A stretch of 64,000 nucleotides of DNA from Erodium maritimum. Lineage: Eukaryota; Streptophyta; Magnoliopsida; Geraniales; Geraniaceae. Shown piece after piece: positions 11,521 to 21,800 of the stretch. The notes beneath the pieces were generated by a model that did no database searches, was not told the DNA's origin, and saw nothing but the letters and a program-made list of their open reading frames with translations. The stretch's first letter is position 1, and each line of letters begins with the position of its first letter. The stretch is from the NCBI GenBank assembly GCA_963921825.1, contig OY997594.1, positions 13,645,001-13,709,000 on the forward strand. Reading direction: 5' to 3'. Made by a program: the position numbers and the translations under genes.

Positions 11521-12092
11521 TAGGGGTGGGCATTGGGTGGTTAACCACCCAATGAAACCCTTAACGAACCCAACCCGATAGTATTGGTTTGACATATCTT
11601 GGAACCAGCCCCAACCCAAAAACCAATTTTTCACAGTGAAACCAACCAGTTCACTGGCCGGTTGCTTAGTGGTTTTAACCAACCAACCACTTTACTACAT
11701 GTAAGTACAAATTTAGATACCAATAACCATATACATATTTCTATTTCAAGCAAAAAACATATTACTACATTCTCCAAAACAAAAGAAAAATTACACATAA
11801 GTCATCGTGTTCTATATTAGCAATCCGTGTGATACAGAAGAGTGCTCATGGGCCATTCATCTATATCAGACCATTGGCTATTATGAAGCCACATGTAACG
11901 ATGAACAGTACCGGTTTGGTTGGTTAACCGATGGTTTGACGTTTCAAGAACCGACAACCAACAGTTAACTTTTCGGTTCGATCGTCAAGAACCCGCAACC
12001 AACCATTAACTTTCCGGTTTCGGGTTTTTCGGTGCGGTTTCCGGTTGGTGGTGGTTGGTTTTAGCGGTTTCGGTTTTTTTTGCCCACCCCTA
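11521..12092. mobile_element. Non-autonomous hAT element (572 bp) inside the LINE
   Basis: The terminal inverted repeats are TAGGGGTGGGCA and TGCCCACCCCTA, typical of plant hAT elements. They are flanked by a perfect 8 bp direct repeat GCTATGGG (11513-11520 and 12093-12100), the hAT duplication length. Excising the element restores the LINE RT reading LFPIALCNVIFRDLFKVLTN. The interior is rich in CCGGTT and AACCGG motifs and has no transposase frame. Confidence 0.92.
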
Positions 12093-12480
12093 GCTATGGG
12101 GAAAAGATCCACAATTTCCTCGGTTTTTGGTTCTTCGGGATGAGAATCAATGTGGTTTTATGGACATCCCAATCAATTGTATCTATCTCCATTGCTTCCC
12201 GTACAAAATCTATAACATCTTGGTTGAGGACCAACCAATAGTATTTGTAGAATAGTGGGTTAAGGCCACCCGGTCCAATGGCCTTGTTCTGGCCCATTTG
12301 AAAGACAATCGTCCATGCTTCATCATCCATAACCCATATACCTAACATTATGTTATTTTTAGTCGTGATCATCCAGGGGATATCGATCGGGATTTCCAAC
12401 ATCCATTCAGGTCCAGATGTAAAAATTTGCTCAAAATAGTGGATGAGCATAGCCTGTATGCTAGTATCCCAAGTCACCTC
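12093..12480 (-). pseudogene. LINE reverse transcriptase, N-terminal part
   Basis: The minus strand encodes a 127-residue open piece with NKAIGPGGLNPLFYKYYW followed by TLILIPKNQKP. These are the plant L1 motifs KAPGPDGFxAxFYKxxW and LIPK at the start of the RT domain. The Gly in place of Asp in PGPDG shows decay. Confidence 0.8.
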
Positions 12481-12899
12481 TATGTATGCATTAGTTTCGA
12501 GGGTCTAGATATATGATTTAGCCGTTGCCTCTTTGTGCTGCAGCATGGAAGAACTTAGTGTTCTGTCTCCATCCACCAATCAATGTTGTTTTTCCCTCTG
12601 CTTCTAGAAAAAATTTCCTGACGGGAAAGAGCTTGTTCGTATTTCTTCTGAATGGCTAGTCTCAACCGGATACCAGACTGGTCTATTCTATTTTTGAGCT
12701 CGGCCACAGTATGCTGACATTTCTGGATTGTATTGATGCTTTCCCGATAAACCTTCTGATCCCAAACATCCAAAAACCGCCCAATGTCCTGAATGTCAAT
12801 CTTGAAATGACGACCCCTCGGCTGACCTCATTCTTGTTGGATGATGTGCCCGCACTCCGGATTCTCAATCCACCCATTTTTGAAAAAAAATTGTCTCTC

Positions 12900-13717
12900 C
12901 ACATGTCCCTGTTTCTCATGTGTCAAAGTAAGTAATATCGACATATGATCAAAGATAGTGTACCTAATGTTTCGCAATCTAGCATGATTAAAACTTTCTC
13001 GGATCGAAGGGGACATTAAGCCTCTATCAAGACTAAATTCTAAACGGGTATGTGGGTCTTACCCTCTCATCCAAGTAAACTAGTAGTCGTCCATAAGTAG
13101 GTCTTCCACCCTAATGTCGGTCAATGCATGTCAAAAACTCTAGATGAGGTGTATGGGGTACGACCAGCCTCCTTTTTTCCGATGGATAGAGAATTCCGTT
13201 AAAGCCACCCATTAAAATCCAGTCCCGGTTATGTGTATCCTGACCGAGTTGCCAGAGAAGATCCCATGTACGGTATTGTTTTCCCTCATTGGTTCTCCAT
13301 ACACACTTGTTAACCGAAACATCGGTTCATATCCAAACCAAAAATTGACATCAGTATGGGTTTGTTCTTCGTCATCATTTCCACCCAGTATCGATCCGAC
13401 CAAAGCAACATTATTCTACCCTTCTTCCCTACTACCGGTAATTTGGTACCTCCATGAAATCCCAAATTCCGACGCAATAAAGCCAACCGTGATCAAGAAT
13501 GGCGAGATTCTGAATGATAAGTTTCCGTAAGAAAAGATAGGTCTGATTTGATTCGAAGTACCAAATCCTTGAGATGTTGCCGATTACGATCAGCTCCTAA
13601 ACCCCGAAAGTTCCACGCCATGATTGACGCCATGGAATCACATGCAACAACAATACCCAACAAAAATACAATACGAGGAAACCCTAGATAGAACCGAGAA
13701 ACATGGTACATACCCAA
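12900..13717 (-). pseudogene. LINE endonuclease remnant
   Basis: ATG at 13633 (minus) opens MASIMAWNFRGLGADRNR, the classic start of plant L1 ORF2 endonuclease (NxRG motif). TET near 13520 fits the ETK catalytic motif with the Lys lost. Several frameshifts follow, and the segments that can still be read connect to the RT linker. Confidence 0.75.
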
Positions 13718-14144
13718 TGCAGGTTCTACAGTGATTTAGTAGGATAAGCGAGGCCGGGCACAAACACAAACGAGTGTAGACGATCGATGTCGAGAACAAT
13801 GTACTATAGAGAATACATATAGACGGGATCAAATCGACGATGAAAACCCTAGATTCAACTCAGAATGGAATCTCCCAAATTTTTATTGGGAATTTTTGTA
13901 CCGCAGTTTCAAGGGAGCATCCAAACCTACTCATCACCCCTTTAATTGACATAAACAAAATACAAGGCTCGACTCGATTGGTCGGGCCCGGGTTGCAAAA
14001 TTTCCGGTCTAACCAGGTTGGCTTGTTTCCATCACGTGCCAGACCCCCTCGCTGCACATTACAATAAACACATCCCAAACCTTTGCCGGTTGAGAGAGAA
14101 ATCGAGGAAGTAAGCAGAGAGAAGACGAAGACGAAGACGAAGAC

Positions 14145-17100
14145 ATGTCGGGTATGGGAGACGGGTACGTGGGCACGGCCCAAGACGCCGTGAGGATCCG
14201 GAGGCTCGAGAAGCAGCGAGAAGCCGAGCGCCGCAAAATTCAAGAGCTCAAAACCAAGTCCGAATCCACAAAGGGCCAAACCGGTCTCCTCCAATTCGGT
14301 TCCAGTACTTCTGAGGTACCTACCTTACTTCTGAGGTTTCCACCTATCCGTCATGTTAATGGAAAAATGGAGAGATACATAGACCATGTCTTCAATTTTG
14401 TCCCTTGAGTTTGTGAAATCTATATGTCTGTTTGAATTCAATACAGAGTAATGTTGCATAACTTTTAAAATTGACAACTTTGATTCAGCTGCAATTCAAT
14501 TATATGATGAGCATTGGCCCCAGACAGTCTTTGTTTTATAAGTAGCTTAGTGTGGGTTTAGAGCTGGAGAATTAGAGTGTAACATGGGATGAATTTGTAA
14601 TTGAGGCTTTTAGCCTCGTTGTTCTTAGCTTATTTTCTATTTTTATTTGATTTTTTTATGGGGTTTTTTCAGATTCTCGAGACTGCATTTAAGAAGGAAA
14701 CTGTTGGTTTGGTCACGAGGGAACAATACGTCGAGAAGGTGATTAAGTCCCCTTTTTCTTGCATTGTAATATTATTGTGTTTATCTTACCCATTGAGACG
14801 GGATGCTTAATGAAGAGCCATGGTTATGTTTTATAGAGAGTTAATATTCAGAACAAAATTGAAGAGGAGGAGAAGGAGAAGCTTCAAAAGCTACAACAGG
14901 AGTGAGTTTAAATCTTGAACTATGTGGACTTCCTATTTCTTTCTACTTCTATTTATTTTTGTGTAACCATTTTTTTTTCTTCCTTTTGGAACGTTCCATA
15001 CATTTCAGGGAGGAAGAGTTTCAGTTGCAAAAGCGTAAGAAAAGGAAGATAAAGGTCGATTCTCGTTTATCCTTTGCTGATGATTTTGACAATGGAAGTG
15101 AAGAGGATGCAGAAGAGAGTAAGCATATTTTCTTGATTGCAACTATTATGGTATCTTTTTCAATTTAATTTATCTGCTAAAAATTGCTTCATCCCTAAAG
15201 TTCTGCAAATTGTTTGATTGATTGATTTACAGTCATACTGATCTAACTTTCTCTCGCTTCTTTCTAACTCCTTACTGTTCTCTGGATTGACTACATAATG
15301 CTAGCATCAAGAAATTTTTAGAAGTTAAATTCGTGCTTTCTTTTAAGTTTTTTTTTTGTGGCACAAATATATTCATATCATATGGTTCTTGTCTATATGC
15401 ATGACAGACATAGATAGCATAACTGCTAATGATGCCCATGATTATATCTTTACCAACAACCACAACATCGTATACTTTAGAAGAAAAAAAGATATAATTA
15501 TTGTCAATTTATGAAATGAAGATTGCTCTAGAATGTGGATATACAAATTTAGCATAAGTTTTGAAATAAATATGAAGTTTTCCTTGTCAAGGTATTTGCA
15601 GAACAAAATCGTACTGCCTTAATGACTATGTGCTTCAATGAAAACTACATTCGGACTGACCTAACAACGGTTGAACTGTTGAAGTCACGGACTGAGATCT
15701 TGAAAAGGCTCTGGTTTGAACCAATCGCCTTTCAAGTTTGTTTTCAATTCTTGCTTAAGTATTTTTGGTTTAGATTGTAACTATATCGTTTATAGAACTG
15801 AGTTGCATTGTAGCAGAAATATTGGTGCTTCTGTTCATAAGCTTCAACACTTTTTTGTAACCTTTTCTTTCGTGATATTTGTAGGTTCTGAACCAAAGAA
15901 TAATGGGCAAGGGAAATTTGGCAAAGACCCTACTGTGGAGACCAGTTTTCTGCCAGATAGGTAACTCTCTAGGTCTCTTTGGTAGTAGGCCTAACAATTA
16001 AGCATATGATTGCTAAGGATGTTCTTTCAGTGAGCGGGAAGCAGAGGAACAAGCTGAGCGTGAAAGACTACGAAAACAGTGGCTTCGTGAGCAGGAACAG
16101 ATTCGAAGTAACTCCTTCATTTATACTCTTCTCTCTACTCATTTGCAACATACATGTGAAGAAATTAACCTGAGCCAAAATTTCTTTCGTTTTAGGTGAG
16201 CCTCTGCAAATCACTTACAGCTATTGGGATGGTACAGGCCATAGGAGGGTGATCCGGGTTAGTACATCTAACTGAGTTATATTTGACTAATTAGTTTTTT
16301 GTTTGAATCTATCTCAGTTCTTTGCTGCAGGTACGGAAGGGTGATTCCATTGGAGAGTTCCTAAGGGCTGTTCAACAGCAACTTGCACCTGAGTTTCGAG
16401 AGGTTCGAACAACTTCAGTGGAGAATTTGCTTTATGTTAAAGAAGATCTGATCATTCCACATGTGAGTGGCTTGTGGAGTACTGTTCTTACGCTACAACT
16501 TTGGTGTCTATTGCTTGAATGTGTTACTAATTATATTGTTTGTTGGATTATTATGGAACTCCAGCAACACAGTTTCTACGAGCTGATAGTTAATAAGGCT
16601 CGGGGAAAAAGTGGACCGGTAAGGGTCTATTATTTGACTGTTTTAATGATGCTATTTCCAACAATGTGTCAGTTGGCATATATATTGTAAGATCATTCAC
16701 ATGTTTGTTTTTATTTGTGCACAGCTTTTCCATTTCGATGTGCATGAAGATGTAAGGACAACAGCTGATGCTACCATAGAAAAAGATGAGGTAACTAGTT
16801 ACTTTCTTGATCCTATTTATCTGTTCTTAGGGGATGATTCCAACTATTTAGTTAAGAAGAATCTACTGCTGCATGATGTTTTGGCTTCAGGATGGTTTAA
16901 ACTTTAGAATCTCACATCACTGACTAATTACATCCCTACTTCATGTTGCAAACTACACCTTATTCTCTAACTTAAGTTGTGAATGGGAGCTTTGTTGGTC
17001 TCAATTTGAGGTTGAGTTCCATGTATAGAGTCGAGAGCTTGAATGGGCTTGCTCATGTTTAATAGTAGTCTTATGTAGACTGATAGAAGCATCAATCAAA

Positions 17101-17768
17101 ATGGATTCAGAAGCCAATTGATCATTCGTTGCTCTCTCTCTCTATGGCTGATTTTCAGGTTACTTAGAATATCAAGATTCCTAATGTGTTAAAGAGTTTA
17201 GTTTATTTCCAGTTACTAGTACTTCCTATTCCTAGTTTACTTTTGTTTTGTATGTTGCTGAGTATTACTATTTCCTATATAGTGTAGAGTTAATCCCTAT
17301 ATAAAGGTATGCTCACATTGTATTGAAAAAAAAACAAGAATCATCAATAAAACGTTGAATAGAACAGTCTTTATGAACTTTGTGCATCCTTTCTAAAGCT
17401 AAAGTTACCGAATCTTTGTTGCAGTCCCATGCGGGCAAGGTTGTTGAGAGGCACTGGTACGAAAAGAACAAGCACATCTTTCCTGCTTCAAGATGGGAGG
17501 TACCATCTCTCTTTAAAGAATTAAGCGACTTCAAGTATATAAAGTACACTATTTTAGTTGCCTTGGCACCAAATTTGGTGCACTCTATTTAGGACTCCAA
17601 TCATAATTACATAGATGTTATGGCAATATATCCCATTAGTTCTTTCTTGACCCTAAGTTATGGTAACTTTATTTGTTCGATCATATTTTACATTGCACTA
17701 AAAAAAATACATTGCAGATATACGATCCAGCAAGGAAATGGGAGCGTTATACAATTCACGGAGATTAA
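14145..17768 (+). CDS. XCT: XAP5 CIRCADIAN TIMEKEEPER (XAP5/FAM50 family)
   Basis: This is a nuclear protein of the conserved XAP5/FAM50 family, linked in Arabidopsis to circadian timing, small-RNA and splicing functions. Twelve exons join in phase: 14145-14315, 14673-14738, 14837-14901, 15009-15118, 15885-15960, 16031-16107, 16196-16257, 16331-16462, 16565-16618, 16725-16790, 17425-17499 and 17718-17768, giving 334 aa, the usual plant length. All introns are GT-AG. The N-terminus [20 protein letters not shown] starts a charged coiled coil. A basic KRKKRKIK stretch at residues 109-116 is a likely nuclear signal. An acidic patch precedes the conserved C-terminal half (residues about 195-334) with [45 protein letters not shown] and HIFPASRWE. 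The ATG has an A at -3. It is convergent with the ARF-GAP gene. Confidence 0.95.
17180..17420 (+). mobile_element. Possible LTR remnant in XCT intron 10
   Basis: Within the 634 bp intron 10, a stretch beginning TGTGTTAAAGAG and containing CCTATATAAAGGTATGCTC followed by a long A-run and AATCATCAATAAAAC looks like the promoter end of a copia-type LTR. No partner LTR, primer-binding site or duplication was found, so this is only a compositional resemblance. Confidence 0.25.
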
Positions 17769-18814
17769 CTCGAAGGAGCGAAATAGTAGCTTTTGTAACC
17801 TACTTGCATTAAGGCACACTACTTATTTAGCAGCCATCAGCTGCAGGAATTTTGACTGCAGACTTGTGGAGGAAATAGGAAGTTTGTATTCACTCATTTG
17901 CTTATACTCTTTCTACTTAGTAATTTAAATTTTATACCATAACCCTCTCACTCAGGCACAAACTCCTTAAAATACGATCTGGAACCAATTGCAACCTGAC
18001 ATTAAAATTATCAAAAAAATGAATAGGTCAAATGAGAGACTCGGATTCTTAAAATAAAAATCTATCAGTATGTCTGCAATTTTTTATAAAAAAATCTTTT
18101 GTTCCTTTAGGGTTCTCTCCTCCTCTTCTTCGCCTTTGCCTATGTAAAGCTGCCATCACTGTCGGCAATATCTAGTCCATCTTAGCCACCTCACCACTGA
18201 TGCCACTGAAAGGGTCACTATGTCATACCACTTCTGGCTCATAAGCCATAACAGTGTTATAGAAACCATTTTTATTCTGAACGACTACCATGCTTGTTCC
18301 CATTACGGGCACAGTGACTCACAAAGTTTTGATTTTGGGTCGTAACAGGAGTATCTGAGGATTAGTTTAGGTAAAGGTGAGGGTATATAAGGGTTAGTTT
18401 AGGTATTTTTCTTAAATGTGAAGTTACATGTGACTTTTTAATTTAAATTAACAAAATTCTTAATATTTTGAAGAACAACGAAAAATGAAAGGGTGTTATT
18501 GATAACACATAAACTGTAAGGTATGTTTTTGATGATGAAAGACAAAAGTAAATATGTAAATGATGTTTTCTCTTTGACAGACACATCAGAGATTTATTGT
18601 ACCATGTATCATAAAATTCTGCACCACCCACCAACTACTACAATATCTAGACTAGAGATGTAATTTAGAAGCAACTGCTTGTAGACTTTATTGTCTTGGT
18701 GAAGATACAAACATGAATGATGTCAAACAAAGGAGAGGTGAGCATTAATCAGTCACCTATAAAATTTCCATTACAAGCTACAATTTGTATTAACACTCTA
18801 CTGCTAGCAGACTC
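17769..18814. other. Intergenic space between convergent XCT and ARF-GAP genes
   Basis: This roughly 1 kb space holds the two 3' untranslated regions. It is AT-rich, with no open frame of note and no recognisable repeat ends. Polyadenylation-like AATAAA variants occur, but the true sites cannot be fixed by eye. Confidence 0.5.
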
Positions 18815-21800
18815 CTAGGCAAAAGGATTTCCTCCTATAGAAGCAACAGGCCCCTGTGTCGGAACATTCCTGTAAATATAAAGTAATCTCGTCAATTTTG
18901 CAGTCAATTTGCGCAAGTAAATTATGCAGTAATGGTAATGTACTGGAGAACAAGACCAAGTGCAATGGAGAACAAGGTCAATTATGCATCTTGATTATCT
19001 CAGGATTCTTAATTCCTAACTGGAAAATTCTTTAATTCGACGCTAGAATCCAGATAAGAAATTTAGATGAAAGTCGTACTCTGTCTAAATTTAGATTTAA
19101 ACCTTCATGGCCCCTTTTCCCTCCACATTTTCTTGACCCCGAAAAGATGCATGGTAAACAGTTTTAGTTTAGATCTTTCAAGCATTAGATCTAAGAAACA
19201 GCTATTACTAGTAAAGTTATGTGGTTCCTCTGTTCATTAAATCTCAACTTCAATCCTTGGTTGTGATCAGTTTTCAGGTATTTAATTAGCCTAAATGAGA
19301 GGCTTAAGTTAAGATCAGTAGGCCAGGAATGGAATCCTAATACCTGTTGGATTACAGGTTGATGGATCCAGTTTACTTGGTCTACTTTACTCATTCATTA
19401 TCTTTTTCAATAAAGTAATTTACCTACTGACTGATTTGTTTTAGAAGAAAAGGACCCAATTCTGCAAGGGGGATGTCTGATTTAACGAAATTCCCTTTAA
19501 ACTTTAACGGTGCATTTTGTTGCCAGCTAAGAGCATCTACAGTGGTCGGCGAGGAGCAGCTGGCGAGGAGAAGGTGCCGGCGAGGAACAGGCGTGGAGCT
19601 GGCGAGGAGCAGGCGAGGAAGCTGCTGGCGAGATGGGTAGCCGTTAACGTCCTCGCCAGCACATCTCGCTGGCGATGTGCTGGCTGATCTCCTCGGGTGG
19701 CGCGCCGGCCGTTGGCGATGAAGGAGCTGGCGACATGTGGCTGGTCGCTGGCAGCATTAATTTTTTTTTCTTTCAGTTTTCACCCCTATAAATACTAACC
19801 CAAAATTCATTTTTAAACACACACTCAATTACTCTCTTCTACTACACTTCCAAAAGTCGTATTCCAATTTCTTTCGCTATGTCCGATCCCGCCAAAGCAA
19901 AGCGTGTCTTGTGGACCGTCGAGGAGGACTGCAAGCTAGTTCAAGCTTGGATGCACCACCCGTACGACTGGGGGGCCATCGCTGAGGAACTGGAATCTAA
20001 TCGGGGCCCAGATGCTCCGGTGAGGTCGTGGAAGCATTGCAAAGACCACTGGCTGTGGACGAATCCCAAAGTGACGTTCTTCCAAGGGCTGTTTGTGAAG
20101 AACTGCAGGGACCATAGGAGCGGCTGGAACGATGCGGAAATCATGAAGTTGACCGAGGAGCAATACATGAAGGCTTGTGGGCATCCATTCACATGGAAAC
20201 ACTGGTGGGATCTTGTCAAAGGAGAACACTACTGGAGTTCTCATTAACGTGTTTGTTTTAATTTTCGTATGTGTTGGTGGATTTCTCAACTGCAATTTGT
20301 TTTTCTTTTTTTTATTACTTTCCTTGGTTTAGTTTCTTTTGTGTTGGTTTCATTTTATTTGCGTTGTTTAATGAGTACCTCTACCCTTTTATGTTATCGG
20401 GCATTCCATTTTTAGTTTCCTTTGTGTTATCGATCTTCCAGTATTTTTTGTTTTTAAATAAAATTAGTATGATCTATTCAAAATCTGTTTTTTAATAAAA
20501 AAAACATTGATTTTTCCTCCTTCTCGCCGGCTGCTCCTCGCCGGCTGCTCCTCGCCCACTGCAGACGTCGCTGCCTCCTCGCCGGCGAGGTAATTACATT
20601 TTAATATTTTAAGTCATCTCGCCGGCGCCATCTCGCCGGCAGCCGGCGAGATGACTGTGGATGCTCTAATAACTAAAATGAAGCAGAGGCATACACAGTT
20701 CTGGCACGTTACTTATCTTTATCTCCTCTTTCCCATTTTAAGAAAACACTCACACCCGAGAATGTTATGCAGCATGTGACCACACAGATGCACTCATGAG
20801 GACATGAACAAAAGAAGAGCCAATAGAGTTATGAGAAACCTTACTTTATTGGAGAGTTTGGTGTTTGTGCTGTTATGTATGCTAAAGCACCTACAGGATA
20901 AGTTAAAATCAGATCACAAATCAGCAATGAGCATCTAAGAGGCAGATGCTATGCAAGTTCTATCTCGGTATCCCTTAACATGGAAAGCAATAAATGAGCT
21001 CTAGTAAAAAAGTATGGTCTTTAATTCGGTACACAAATAGAAAAGCTCACCCTGTGGTACAGCTGGTGTGTAAGGAATGGCTGGATTTTCAGGAAACCAT
21101 GATTCTGTAACGTCAAGCAAAGTGGAGGGTAGCCGAGCATTAGGTAGAGTAGCTTGCAAGGAGCTCATGTCCATGAACTGTAGTAAAAATAACATCAATA
21201 TGATAGCATATTCAGGAAAGTCGGGTACTTATCAGCTCAGACCCATACACTTCAGGCAACAAGGCCCACTTCCCGTGAAAATACAGTTAGATATCAGATA
21301 CATACATCACATCCACAAGGAAAAAGCAACTACAATTGTACAACAGAAACTACCAAGAGATTGAAGCTTGCAATAGGAGTGGTTTCCACCTGCACTCATC
21401 TCTGACGTGTCTAATATCATTTATGCCCTTAATACCTATTGTATTATTACACTTTCTTAATATACACCGTGTGTGAATATAAAAAAGAGGCCGATAAAGT
21501 AAAATACCCATATCCCCTAAAATTCCCACATTTCTATTCTCAGAAGCAAATGATAACATGCCATTTCATAGCAGCATATTGTTCAAGCCTTCAAGACAAC
21601 GATTACCAAATTTAAGAAACAAATCAATTAAAGGACATATGGCTGTATAAACATTATTATCACCAACTTCTTATTGTAAGCGCAAATAATGGTCTTTCTG
21701 TACTGCAAAAAGTAACAATAACATATTAACGTGAAATATGTCGAAAATAATATAAACACCCAAATAATGTTTTTTTATAAGCGAATTTTTTTATTAAAGC

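Larger units (their letters stand above)
6037..13850 (-). mobile_element. Antisense L1-type LINE, decayed and split by two insertions
   Basis: Read on the minus strand, this is a non-LTR retrotransposon ORF2 in L1 order. An APE-type endonuclease start lies near 13633 (residues MAWNFRGLGADRNRQ). The reverse transcriptase is in three pieces (about 12480-12093, 11520-11364 and 8410-7780), followed by a zinc-finger-like RVT linker (about 7300-6600) and an RNase H end at 6380-6120. Stops and frameshifts interrupt all parts. The 3' end is probably at the T-run 6037-6044 (A-run on the minus strand). Removing the two later insertions restores a continuous RT reading frame across both breakpoints. Its 5' end lies about 300 bp upstream of the XCT start codon, transcribed away from that gene. 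Confidence 0.8.
19531..20666 (+). mobile_element. PIF/Harbinger element carrying only ORF1
   Basis: The ends GAGCATCTACAGT and ACTGTGGATGCTC are near-perfect inverted repeats flanked by the direct repeat TAA (19528-19530 and 20667-20669), the PIF/Harbinger signature. Subterminal regions are packed with CTCGCCGGC and GGCGAGG copies. The 1,136 bp interior has one gene, a Myb/SANT-like protein with its own TATA box, and no room for the DDE transposase. It lies in the final intron of the ARF-GAP gene, in the opposite orientation. Confidence 0.9.
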
